From a virus, in the IMG/VR virus record IMGVR_UViG_3300003324_000379, positions 1-23,675 of that record: a DNA stretch of 23,675 bases, one strand, 5' to 3'. The notes under the pieces were generated by a model that was not told where the DNA came from, searched no databases, and saw only the letters and a program-made list of their open reading frames with translations. A program made the translations under genes and the position numbers. Each line of letters opens with the position of its first letter. Within the stretch, counting starts at the first letter, position 1. Positions 13,010 to 19,540 of the stretch are shown here, one piece after another.

Positions 13010-13689
13010 AGCCGCATGACTACGTCGTCACCTACAGTGGCGCCGAAGTCTCGCAAACTCGTGGCGTGCCGACTGAGGAGGATTTAGCACTCAGCCTTAG
13101 TCGGCAGCCGCGCTTCGGTGGGTTTTGTCGTCGGCACTGGACGGTGCTTGATCACTCGCTGTTCGTATCAATCCTCGCGGAGCGGGATAACCAGCCGGCA
13201 GCGGTGCAGCTTGCGGCGCTACTGCACGATGCACATGAGTGGACGGGAGATATCCCGACGCACTTCAAGACGGAAGACCAGCGTGATCTGCAGCGCAATC
13301 TCGATTTTAAGGTCGCGTTGGCCTACGCGCCGCAAGTATCGCTTTTGTTTTGGAATAGCGTCAAGGAGTATGATCACCGCGCGCTACTGGCGGAGGCACT
13401 GATCGTTGGACCGCCGCTGTTTCAATTCAGCCGCGATGTTCTTGAACACTTCGGGGCCCGACCAAACCTGCGAGATGTAGTTGCGTTGGTTGTGCGATTG
13501 CGCCGAGGTGAACTTGGCGTCAACCCCAACGAATTGAACTACAAGCTCGATGCACAAAACGTGAAAAATTTTCTGACAAGGCTGCATAGGCTGCAGCTTG
13601 AGGTAGCAATCACCAAAGACCCTGAGGTGCGCAATCGTTGCGCAGAGCCGAAGGGATTTCTTGCACACGAAACGAGGAGAGAGCAATGA
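13006..13689 (+). CDS. HD-domain phosphohydrolase (YfbR-like, probable nucleotidase)
   Basis: This 227-residue HD-superfamily enzyme probably hydrolyses deoxynucleoside monophosphates or related nucleotides during phage replication. Visible metal ligands are VLDHS (His50), ALLHDAHEW (His74-Asp75) and the later EYDHRALLAEA (Asp123), in the order and spacing of YfbR-type 5'-nucleotidases. GDIPTHFK after the HD motif fits the family. The GTG start at 13006 is set by the GTGA overlap. The substrate cannot be deduced; a (p)ppGpp-type substrate is less likely because the longer RelA/SpoT motifs are absent. Confidence 0.8.
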   Translation: MKPHDYVVTYSGAEVSQTRGVPTEEDLALSLSRQPRFGGFCRRHWTVLDHSLFVSILAERDNQPAAVQLAALLHDAHEWTGDIPTHFKTEDQRDLQRNLDFKVALAYAPQVSLLFWNSVKEYDHRALLAEALIVGPPLFQFSRDVLEHFGARPNLRDVVALVVRLRRGELGVNPNELNYKLDAQNVKNFLTRLHRLQLEVAITKDPEVRNRCAEPKGFLAHETRREQ

Positions 13690-14498
13690 GAAAGCAACAA
13701 CATAACGGTACGGTCGCACTCAAGGCGATCAACTTCTTGAAGCCGGTAGCAGAAGACGTTTTGGCCGCTGGTGAAGAAGGGAGGGAAGCAAGCGCGAGAG
13801 CGTTGACGGCGAAGCTGGACGCGATGACGATGGAGGAGATCGAAGATATCGGTCGCAGCTTTGACGCGCTGTTCGAGATCGCTGCGCTGGCGCAGACGAT
13901 GCTAGCAGTGCATTACGTCCGCAGAGAACGGCGCGGTAGTGGAGTTCCCGCACAGACACAGGCTACGGAGAAGATCGACGGCACCAACGCCAGCATATTC
14001 ATCGGCGAAGATGGTGCAGTGCACGCAGCAAGTCGAACGCGCTGGATCACGCCGCAGGATGACAACTACGGCTTCGCGCGTTGGGTAGCGGAGCATGAGG
14101 ATGCAATCCGTGAGGGACTCGGTGTTGGCCATCACTTCGGTGAGTGGTACGGCAGCGGGATTCAACGCGGCTACGGCCTCAAGAATGGTGAGAAGCGATT
14201 CGCGCTGTTCAACGTACAGCGTTGGTATGACGCGATCAATCAGGACTTCGTGTCACGACTTGATTTCGACAAGATGCAGACGCCGCCGTCGTTTATCGAC
14301 GTCGTACCAATCATCGGTATTGGCGTGTTCGATACCAACGCTATTATCGTGGCAGCCAATGAACTTCTACAAGGTGGTTCTGTAGCAGTTCCAGGTTTCA
14401 TGCGTCCAGAAGGGATCGTCGTCTACCACAAGGCTGGCGACGTGCTGTTCAAATACACGTTCGACAAGAATGACGGACACAAAGGGGGCGGAAAGTGA
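13686..14498 (+). CDS. RNA ligase of the T4 Rnl2 type with an unusual N-terminal helical region
   Basis: This enzyme seals nicked or broken RNA through a lysyl-AMP intermediate. Nucleotidyltransferase motifs are KIDGTN (Lys96 is the adenylation site), FGEWYGSGIQRGY (motif III, 151-163), RFALFNV (IIIa, 171-177), PEGIVVY (IV, 241-247) and LFKYTF (V, Lys256). The ligase core is complete but short and lacks an obvious C-terminal domain. In most relatives the lysine lies 30-40 residues from the start. Here about 95 residues precede it, and they form an unrelated helical, acidic segment (EEGREASARALTAKLDAMTMEEIEDIG) in place of the usual N-terminal strand. The start is ATGA-overlapped. tRNA repair is a plausible role. 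Confidence 0.85.
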   Translation: MRKQQHNGTVALKAINFLKPVAEDVLAAGEEGREASARALTAKLDAMTMEEIEDIGRSFDALFEIAALAQTMLAVHYVRRERRGSGVPAQTQATEKIDGTNASIFIGEDGAVHAASRTRWITPQDDNYGFARWVAEHEDAIREGLGVGHHFGEWYGSGIQRGYGLKNGEKRFALFNVQRWYDAINQDFVSRLDFDKMQTPPSFIDVVPIIGIGVFDTNAIIVAANELLQGGSVAVPGFMRPEGIVVYHKAGDVLFKYTFDKNDGHKGGGK

Positions 14499-14674
14499 GT
14501 AACACAACACAAAGCAGAGGCATGAGCCTTTCAGGAGTCTTGACAGTGGTGTTTGTTGTCTTGAAGCTGGTAGGCGTCATCACGTGGTCTTGGTGGTGGG
14601 TTCTCTCGCCGCTGTGGATCGGATTCTTGCTTGGGGTTTTGATTGTTCTACTTGTAGTCGCAGCGACCAAATGA
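14495..14674 (+). CDS. Small membrane protein with two transmembrane segments, 59 residues
   Basis: Starting at GTG 14495 (GTGA overlap), the protein reads SNTTQSRGMSLSGVLTVVFV. It then has LKLVGVITWSWWWVLSPLWIG and LLGVLIVLLVVAAT. The Trp-rich VITWSWWWVLSPLWIG core with a preceding hydrophobic segment is a very common phage and prophage small membrane protein type of unknown role. It lies in the inner membrane. Confidence 0.75.
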   Translation: MSNTTQSRGMSLSGVLTVVFVVLKLVGVITWSWWWVLSPLWIGFLLGVLIVLLVVAATK

Positions 14675-14928
14675 GGTTCATCTACGTCCTGCACGCGTTG
14701 ATGGCCGCACGTCGCGTGCAGGATTTCCTTTGGGGTCCTGGCAAGACTCGGGATCAAGATTGGCAGACATGGATGTCAGTGATCGAGAAGCGTATAGGGA
14801 AGATGGACTCGATCAATCGTACTGGTAGGCATTGGCAGGTGGAGGCACGCAAACGTCTACTGCAGATCGCGGCGGTGAGTATCGCCATGATCGAGTGGAT
14901 CGACAACGGACACGGAGGAGTACAATGA
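14671..14928 (+). CDS. Hypothetical protein, 85 residues
   Basis: ATG 14671 is in an ATGA overlap with the membrane protein stop. The protein has FLWGPGKTRDQDWQTWMSVIEKRIGKMD followed by HWQVEARKRLLQIAAVSIAMIEWIDN. This is a helical pattern (KRLLQIAAVSIAMIEW) found in many small phage proteins without known function. It is mostly soluble. It precedes a membrane protein with another overlap. Confidence 0.7.
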   Translation: MRFIYVLHALMAARRVQDFLWGPGKTRDQDWQTWMSVIEKRIGKMDSINRTGRHWQVEARKRLLQIAAVSIAMIEWIDNGHGGVQ

Positions 14929-15320
14929 TCGTCATCTTGACGCTGGTCATCGCGTGCATCGCGTGGACCGTCACGAAGGAAGAAATCTTCCGTGAACCGC
15001 GCGATCACTGTAAGAAGATGTCGCTCGCATGCCGATATCTCGTGCAACGGAAGTTCTTTTACCTGTTCACATGCGAGTACTGCTTTAGCCACTACGTCGC
15101 CGCCCTTAGCGTATTTGTGACGGGATATCAAGTGCAACGCGGCGTAGTCGGCTTCTTCTTGACGGTGTTCCTACTGGTGATGACCAGCAACATCGTCATG
15201 TCACTGTTCGCACTCCTGCGACAGATAATCAAGTTGGTAGGCAACAAGGCGAAGATAGCTGAAGCAAACGCGAAGCTCGCGGACTATCAGTTACCGCCGC
15301 ATCTCAAGGAGGGCAAGTGA
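14925..15320 (+). CDS. Predicted membrane protein with a cysteine motif, 131 residues
   Basis: The protein begins MIVILTLVIACIAWTVTKEE with a first transmembrane helix, then FREPRDHCKKM and ACRYLVQRKFFYLFTCEYCFSHYVAAL. Further hydrophobic stretches follow at VVGFFLTVFLLVMTSNIVMSL, and a soluble C terminus. The C-E-Y-C and F-S-H-Y-V pattern with preceding Cys resembles small phage membrane proteins of the DUF1360-like group. The function is unknown. The start follows GGAGTACA and overlaps the previous TGA (ATGA). Confidence 0.7.
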   Translation: MIVILTLVIACIAWTVTKEEIFREPRDHCKKMSLACRYLVQRKFFYLFTCEYCFSHYVAALSVFVTGYQVQRGVVGFFLTVFLLVMTSNIVMSLFALLRQIIKLVGNKAKIAEANAKLADYQLPPHLKEGK

Positions 15321-15658
15321 GATTCTTTTTCGCTGTGTTACTGACAGCGTGTACCTTTAGAGGCTCCCAACCCACGCCGGCGAGAGATGTATTTCCCTTC
15401 ACAATTCGTAATGAAAGCCAAACGAATGTGCGTGTGCGAGTGAATGGTTACTCGCTGGCGGAAGTTGGTGCCTATCAAGACAAGACGGTAACGCTGCCGG
15501 CGCATCGACTGGTTAATGGCGGTTGCGCGACAGCGACTGCTACAGGCGAAGCGGGTGGTCGTACTGTGACAGCAGGTCCTGTGTGTATCATATCGCGAAC
15601 CCGCAGTTTCGAGTTCAAGATTTTTGATAGACAGCGACCTGAGTTTATTGCATGGTAG
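15317..15658 (+). CDS. Predicted lipoprotein, 113 residues
   Basis: GTG 15317 (GTGA overlap; GGAGGG seven bases upstream) opens MRFFFAVLLTACTF, a short signal peptide with lipobox LTAC and the acylated cysteine at position 12. The mature part is beta-rich (FPFTIRNESQTNVRVRVNGY, then KTVTLPAHRLVNGG). Two further cysteines may form a disulfide. The protein would be exported and lipid anchored. A superinfection-exclusion or lysis (spanin-like) role is possible, but nothing in the sequence proves either. Confidence 0.65.
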   Translation: MRFFFAVLLTACTFRGSQPTPARDVFPFTIRNESQTNVRVRVNGYSLAEVGAYQDKTVTLPAHRLVNGGCATATATGEAGGRTVTAGPVCIISRTRSFEFKIFDRQRPEFIAW

Positions 15659-15681
15659 GTCAAGCTCATTAGGAGGGCTGG

Positions 15682-15888
15682 ATGAAAAAGCAAACTTTTT
15701 ACACAGGAGATAACTACACCGCCGACCTGAAGGCGCGGATGGAGAAGGAGAAGATATCCATTGGCGCGCTGGCGCGGCAGTCGGGGATTGATAGATCACA
15801 GCTATCCCGCATGTTCAACCGAGGGATGCAGCCGAGACTCGCAAACGTCGCGAGGCTTGAGCAGGCATTCAAGGAGTTGACGAAGTGA
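15682..15888 (+). CDS. Cro/CI-type helix-turn-helix regulator, 68 residues
   Basis: A compact DNA-binding protein whose residues 25-48 (ISIGALARQSGIDRSQLSRMFNRG) form a classical HTH: helix, G-I-D turn, and a recognition helix with SQLSRMF. It has no dimerisation or protease domain, so it resembles Cro-like proteins. GGAGG lies upstream. It could bind one of the palindromic sites at 5891/8073, 7545 or 11816; this is inference. It is followed by a GTGA-coupled gene. Confidence 0.8.
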   Translation: MKKQTFYTGDNYTADLKARMEKEKISIGALARQSGIDRSQLSRMFNRGMQPRLANVARLEQAFKELTK

Positions 15889-16079
15889 AGACCGACGAGT
15901 TCATCATGTACGCCGTGATGGGAAGTCTTCGAACAATGTGCGATGATGGCGACGGTCAACGCGTATTGCTTGCTACATTTCCGACACGTCAACAGGCAAA
16001 ACACTGGTCTGTTGCGAATGCGGGGAAAGAAGACAAGTTAAAGATTCGTCGGGCAAAGGTTAGGTTGTTTTCCAAATGA
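15885..16079 (+). CDS. Hypothetical protein, 64 residues
   Basis: The GTG start is set by the GTGA overlap with the HTH gene. The protein MKTDEFIMYAVMGSLRTMCD is followed by LLATFPTRQQAKHWSVANAG, reminiscent of the small domain in which a strand and a P-T-R-x-x-A helix follow each other (SPOR- or DUF-type). The basic C terminus KIRRAKVRLFSK may contact nucleic acid. The function is unknown. Confidence 0.6.
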   Translation: MKTDEFIMYAVMGSLRTMCDDGDGQRVLLATFPTRQQAKHWSVANAGKEDKLKIRRAKVRLFSK

Positions 16080-16405
16080 GCAAGTCACAACGAAATAAGG
16101 GTGCAGGGTATGAACGGGAAGTGTGCGACGTGCTCACCAGTGCAGCGGGAAGAAAGATTCAGCGTCACATTGGACAGGCGCGTGACGGAGGCAATGACAT
16201 CACTGTCGGCAAACTTATCATCGAATGCAAACGTCGCAAGACGCTTGGGACCGTCGAGGGATGGCTTCGACAAGCAGAGGCTGCTAAGGTGTCTGCGGAA
16301 CAAGCTGCGGTTGTTGTCGCGCGATCCGATGGCGGCCAGAGCATTGCCATCTTGCCACTCACAGATTTACTCAGAATCATCGACAGGAGCGTGATGGATG
16401 TTTAA
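16076..16405 (+). CDS. PD-(D/E)XK nuclease, Holliday-junction-resolvase-like, 109 residues
   Basis: The order of catalytic elements is typical: GYEREVCDVL (Glu13), GGNDITV (Asp41), IIECKRRK (Glu50, Lys52), then a helix (VEGWLRQAEAAK) and a strand (AAVVVARSD). Length and motif spacing match small phage resolvase- or endonuclease-like proteins of the archaeal-Hjc/VRR fold group. It probably resolves branched replication or packaging intermediates. The ATGA overlap fixes the start, and its 3' end overlaps the next gene by eight bases. Confidence 0.8.
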   Translation: MSKSQRNKGAGYEREVCDVLTSAAGRKIQRHIGQARDGGNDITVGKLIIECKRRKTLGTVEGWLRQAEAAKVSAEQAAVVVARSDGGQSIAILPLTDLLRIIDRSVMDV

Positions 16406-16673
16406 TAGAGGTAAACGACTTTGGCGAACGGCGCGTGGCGAACAATTGTCGGTCGAGAAAATAGGCGACGCACATCTAGTAAACTGCCTCAACATGATCG
16501 AGGCGAACGTGCGCGGGCGACCCACACTGTCGGGGTTTCTTCCGAAACGTAACGTCGATATGTACGTGGAACTTGCGGTAGAAGCGATTCGGCGTGGGTT
16601 GTTCATATGGGACCCCGAACGAAAGTATGTTGCGGCGACTGCGTTACTAGCGCGTGAGTATGAAGCGGTGTAA
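16398..16673 (+). CDS. Hypothetical protein, 91 residues
   Basis: ATG 16398 lies in an 8-base overlap (ATGTTTAA) with the nuclease stop. The protein (MFNRGKRLWRTARGEQLS, then LVNCLNMIEANVRGR and DMYVELAVEAIRRGLF) resembles small phage proteins containing I-x-D-x-H-L-x-N, as in families of short accessory proteins next to nucleases. No function can be assigned. Its stop overlaps the start of the endonuclease VII gene. Confidence 0.65.
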   Translation: MFNRGKRLWRTARGEQLSVEKIGDAHLVNCLNMIEANVRGRPTLSGFLPKRNVDMYVELAVEAIRRGLFIWDPERKYVAATALLAREYEAV

Positions 16674-16998
16674 CAAATGCTGTGAAGTCAAGCATGCGAA
16701 CCAGTTTCGCAAAGGCGAATGGGTCTGCAAGAAATGCCGCAGCGAGCAGCGCGGACATCATCGACGACTGCATGAGTACGGACTGACGTTCGAGGAGTAT
16801 TCGGCTTTGCTCGACGAGCAAGAAGGGCGGTGCGCAATCTGTCGAGAGGAGTTTGAAGGCGCGCCGCATGTAGATCACGATCACGAGACGCGGAAGGTAC
16901 GTGGCCTGCTTTGTCATCACTGCAACACAGGCATCGGTCTATTGCGCAACGTGAAGATTCTCAAACAGGCAATATCCTATCTACGGGGAGAGGAATGA
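16660..16998 (+). CDS. Recombination endonuclease VII (His-Me finger), 112 residues
   Basis: This is a branched-DNA or homing-type nuclease. The N-terminal zinc site uses CNKC and CKKC; the core has CAIC, VDHDHETRKVRGLLCHHCNTGIG (catalytic HxDHDH with the His-Me finger) and a C-terminal helix. This is the PF02945 pattern. An in-frame GTG at 16654 would add two residues; I prefer ATG 16660 (MKRCNKC). Free-standing enzymes of this type are common in phages, as resolvases or mobile endonucleases. A second copy is at 21964. Confidence 0.9.
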   Translation: MKRCNKCCEVKHANQFRKGEWVCKKCRSEQRGHHRRLHEYGLTFEEYSALLDEQEGRCAICREEFEGAPHVDHDHETRKVRGLLCHHCNTGIGLLRNVKILKQAISYLRGEE

Positions 16999-17270
16999 AG
17001 ACGGTATTAGTAGCGGTGCAACGTCGACTGCGGCTCGGTTCGTCGCGTCTCAAGAGCGCGCTGAAGGATGTCGATGCGTTGGCGGTCAAACTGGAAAAGG
17101 CAGACACGACGTTGGCGCAAGAGATTGCATTGGAGACGGAAGCCATCGAGGCTGAGCGCGAGCGCCTGGCGATTCGCGAGGCTGCCGCCAAGGCGGCGTT
17201 GGATCGGCTCAACAGCGAGCGCCAGCGGACTCGTCGTATTGCGGATCGAGTCTTTAACTTCACGGCTTGA
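16995..17270 (+). CDS. Predicted coiled-coil protein, 91 residues
   Basis: The start lies in an ATGA overlap. After MKTVLVAVQRRLRLGSSRLK the rest is a continuous charged heptad-type helix (LAVKLEKADTTLAQEIALET, then AIEAERERLAIREAAAKAAL), giving a coiled coil of about 60 residues. It is Ala/Glu/Arg rich. The function is unknown; scaffolding or dimeric adaptor roles would fit. Confidence 0.65.
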   Translation: MKTVLVAVQRRLRLGSSRLKSALKDVDALAVKLEKADTTLAQEIALETEAIEAERERLAIREAAAKAALDRLNSERQRTRRIADRVFNFTA

Positions 17271-17354
17271 CTTGCGGTTGATGGCAGTTTAGGTTGAGAG
17301 ACACGTTAGCCACCGGACGAACGAGGCGTCGATACCACGCCTACAAGGCGCAAG
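17271..17354 (+). ncRNA. Possible structured RNA, 84 bases
   Basis: The closing stem CTTGCG/CGCAAG and internal AGGCGT-CGATACC-ACGCCT hairpin (perfect 6 bp, 7-base loop) suggest a folded RNA. It sits just upstream of a tRNA-like gene, as 9421-9509 does. No T loop or other family mark is visible, so this is weak. Confidence 0.25.
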
Positions 17355-17377
17355 CTGGAGCGGTGGACGGGTCTAGG

Positions 17378-17499
17378 GGCCTGTTAGTTTAATTGTTAAA
17401 ACAGTCGGAGTGCATGAGTAGCGCGTTAGGTGACGACCTTGCGTACGGCGCGCGAAAGACCTTCCGGAGAAGATGGGGGTTAGAATCCCTCACAGGCCA
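17378..17499 (+). tRNA. tRNA-Cys-like gene (anticodon GCA) with about 48 extra bases in the anticodon loop
   Basis: The acceptor GGCCTGT/ACAGGCC, D arm GTTT-AATTGTTA-AAAC and T arm GGGGG-TTAGAAT-CCCTC are all good, though T-loop position 56 is A instead of C. Anticodon-stem arms TCGGA (17405-17409) and TCCGG (17463-17467) are separated by 53 bases rather than 7. The 5' side reads G-T-G-C-A, giving T33 and anticodon GCA. The extra bases form GCGCG/CGCGC (17421-17425 with 17449-17453) around AGGT-GACG-ACCT. Either the tRNA carries a tiny intron, or an insertion has inactivated it, or it is a tRNA-like structure. CCA is not encoded. Confidence 0.6.
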
Positions 17500-17540
17500 G
17501 CGCCCTAGGTTTCAAATGAGTTGGACACCGAGATCACGTT

Positions 17541-18872
17541 TTGACAAAGAAGTTGCCGTTGTTGACTGAGGAGTCTGCACACTCCTCGCTTGGCGCCTCC
17601 ACCGCTGCACGTTGGATGGCTTGCCCAGGCTCCATAAATCTGATCGAGCATCTACCAGACTTCGACTATACAGTCAGTGGCGAAAGCTATGCCGCACGCG
17701 AAGGAACGGCGGCACACAAACTCGCAGAAGCTGCGCTGCATTCTGGTAAACCTGCCTCCGCCTTTATTGGCGGCGTTCTGTACAGCGACATCGAGACAAC
17801 CGAAGATATGGCTGCTCATGTCCAAACCTATCTCGATCACGTCAATAAAGTTCGTTCGATCCCAGGTATCATCTACTGGACCGAACGAAAATTCTCCCTT
17901 GATATTCTAAATCCGCCAGTGCCAATGTTTGGCACCTCAGATCATGCTGCCTATGATCCCGCTACGCGTACGCTCTACATCGACGATCTAAAGTACGGCG
18001 CCGGCGTGACGGTGGAGATCACTGGCAACGTCCAGACGCGCTACTACGCTCTCGGCGTGTGGCTGTCGCTCGATGGCCGGCAGTATCCTGTCGAGCGCGT
18101 CGTTATGACTATTGTGCAGCCGCGCAAAGAGCATCCTGAAGGTTTCATTCGAAGCGAGGAAATTTCCATTGACGACCTTGCAGTATTCGCAAACGAACTG
18201 CTTGAAGCTGCGCGAGCTACTCTTGCGCCTGATGCTCCGCTCAAGACCGGAAACCACTGTCGCTTCTGTCCTGCAAAGGCTATATGTCCTGCGCTGTACG
18301 AGGAGACACGTAACATAGCGGCGAGCGAGTTTGACGTCATTCCAGAACAAGAGCCGGCCATAGTTCAGGTTACGCCGCAAGTCGAACTAAGCGAACCTGA
18401 GATCGTGCTGCCTCCGATTCCTGAGGCTTTATCGCGCGAGGAGATTGCCAAAATTCTCACGAAGCTCCCGATCCTCGATGACTGGTCGGCGGCGGTGAAG
18501 GAGTACGCCGAGAAGGAAGCAAAAGCGGGTCGCCCGATTCCAGGCTTCAAAATTGTTGAACGCCGTGCTGAACGTAAATGGACAAATGAAAACGCAGCGG
18601 CCAAAGCAATCCTCGATCAAACGGAAGGTGTGCCAGAGAGCGAGATATACGAAACGCCAAAACTAAAGTCACCGGCGAAAATTGAAAAGGCACTTGGCAA
18701 ACGTCGCTTCAAGTCGTTAGCTTCGTTCGTCACCAAAAAATCTGCAGGCACCAAGTTGGTTCCTGAATCTGATCCAAGACCTGCATTGACTGCAGGCTCC
18801 GAGTTCGAGCTTCTGCCCGAAGCAACTTCGGATAATGACGAGGGCAAAGACAAAAAGGAAAAGAGTAAATGA
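17541..18872 (+). CDS. DUF2800 Cas4/RecB-like nuclease with iron-sulfur cysteines, 443 residues
   Basis: This is a PD-(D/E)XK exonuclease-type protein of the phage DUF2800 family, probably acting on single-stranded or recombining DNA with the adjacent DUF2815 protein and polymerase. Motifs are SxAARWMACPGS (Cys28), TAAHKLAE (His59), MFGTSDHAAYD (Asp134), LYIDDLKYGAG (Asp149, Lys151) and QTRYYALG (about 165-172). CRFCPAKAICPA follows (Cys240, 243, 249). One N-terminal and three C-terminal cysteines are the 4Fe-4S arrangement of Cas4/AddB nucleases. The last 170 residues include PGFKIVERRAERKWTNE, usual for the family, and a Lys-rich tail. The start is TTG 17541, with only a weak ribosome site. 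Confidence 0.9.
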   Translation: MTKKLPLLTEESAHSSLGASTAARWMACPGSINLIEHLPDFDYTVSGESYAAREGTAAHKLAEAALHSGKPASAFIGGVLYSDIETTEDMAAHVQTYLDHVNKVRSIPGIIYWTERKFSLDILNPPVPMFGTSDHAAYDPATRTLYIDDLKYGAGVTVEITGNVQTRYYALGVWLSLDGRQYPVERVVMTIVQPRKEHPEGFIRSEEISIDDLAVFANELLEAARATLAPDAPLKTGNHCRFCPAKAICPALYEETRNIAASEFDVIPEQEPAIVQVTPQVELSEPEIVLPPIPEALSREEIAKILTKLPILDDWSAAVKEYAEKEAKAGRPIPGFKIVERRAERKWTNENAAAKAILDQTEGVPESEIYETPKLKSPAKIEKALGKRRFKSLASFVTKKSAGTKLVPESDPRPALTAGSEFELLPEATSDNDEGKDKKEKSK

Positions 18873-19459
18873 GCACATCCACGCAGGCTATTACGCCTAC
18901 TGGAACCGCGTCGTATCCACACGTCGCGACACCGCAAGCAGCACTCGATGGCAAGGGTAACCCGAAGTATTCGATGACGGTTATCTTCGACGAAGCTGGT
19001 GTAAAGACTCCAGCGTTCGCTGCGCTGCAGGCTGCAGCCGTTGCTGCCGCTGAAGCTGCGTATCCTGGCAAGGGAGCGCAGATGTTGAAGACCGGCGCAT
19101 TGAAGTCGCCGTTTCGCACCGATTGTGAAGCGAAGAACTATAAGAACTGCAAAGTCTTCATCAACGTCCGCACGGAGAAGAAGCCTGGCGTCGTCTACAG
19201 CTATGCCGATTCCACCACTGGCAAAGCGAAGATCGTCCCCGACGATAAGATCGAGTCCGAGATTTATCCTGGTGCGCAGGTGAAGGCGTCAGTGAATGCC
19301 TTCGCGTACAACAACGCCGGCAACAAGGGCGTCAGCTTCGCGCTGAACAACGTCCAGAAAGTTGGCGAAGGTGAGCGCATCGACGGGCGTAAGGCGGCTG
19401 AAGACGAGTTCGAAGCTGCGGACTTGTCGCAGGCACCAGCAGACGATCTACCGTTCTAA
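18869..19459 (+). CDS. DUF2815 single-stranded-DNA-binding-like protein, 196 residues
   Basis: The protein has GTASYPHVATPQAALDGKGNPKYSMTVIFD near the N terminus, later KSPFRTDCEAKNYKNCKVFINVRTEKKPGVV, then YPGAQVKASVNAFAYNNAGNKGVSFALNNVQKV. It ends in an acidic tail (DEFEAADLSQAPADDLPF). This is the DUF2815 pattern, an OB-fold ssDNA-binding protein type found next to DUF2800 and family A polymerase in many phages. The acidic tail ending in Phe resembles SSB C termini that recruit partners. The ATGA overlap joins it to the nuclease gene. Confidence 0.85.
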   Translation: MSTSTQAITPTGTASYPHVATPQAALDGKGNPKYSMTVIFDEAGVKTPAFAALQAAAVAAAEAAYPGKGAQMLKTGALKSPFRTDCEAKNYKNCKVFINVRTEKKPGVVYSYADSTTGKAKIVPDDKIESEIYPGAQVKASVNAFAYNNAGNKGVSFALNNVQKVGEGERIDGRKAAEDEFEAADLSQAPADDLPF

Positions 19460-19472
19460 CGAACAAATTTCA

Positions 19473-19533
19473 GATCGAGCAGGGAAGCTTTGGCTGGCAT
19501 GCCGGACGCGCGGGTTCGAGTCCCGCCTCGATC
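19473..19533 (+). tRNA. tRNA-like element with a single internal arm (possible anticodon GGC)
   Basis: Acceptor GATCGAG/CTCGATC and T arm GCGGG-TTCGAGT-CCCGC are perfect. Only 30 bases lie between acceptor and T stem. They are a nine-base linker, a hairpin TTTGGC-TGGCAT-GCCGGA (19489-19506, two wobbles) and three bases. The loop contains TGGCA, so if it is an anticodon arm the anticodon is GGC (Ala), with T33 and A37; the D arm is then missing. The hairpin also resembles a D arm with GG, in which case the anticodon arm is missing. It lies seven bases before the polymerase ATG, which has no ribosome site of its own. Confidence 0.5.
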
Positions 19534-19540
19534 TATTTTT

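Larger units (their letters stand above)
17271..17540 (+). other. Noncoding gap with a structured segment and an interrupted tRNA
   Basis: This 270-base gap separates the coiled-coil gene from the DUF2800 nuclease. It begins directly after the stop with CTTGCG (17271-17276), which pairs with CGCAAG (17349-17354). Inside is AGGCGT-N7-ACGCCT (17324-17342). The tRNA-Cys-like element then occupies 17378-17499. No coding frame is convincing. Confidence 0.55.

Noticed and set aside
17403-17474. Class II (Leu/Ser-type) tRNA with a long variable arm at 17378-17499
   Set aside because: A 7-base loop ATGAGTA with a 4-bp stem can be drawn, but it leaves six unpaired bases after the D arm and breaks the good TCGGA/TCCGG anticodon stem.
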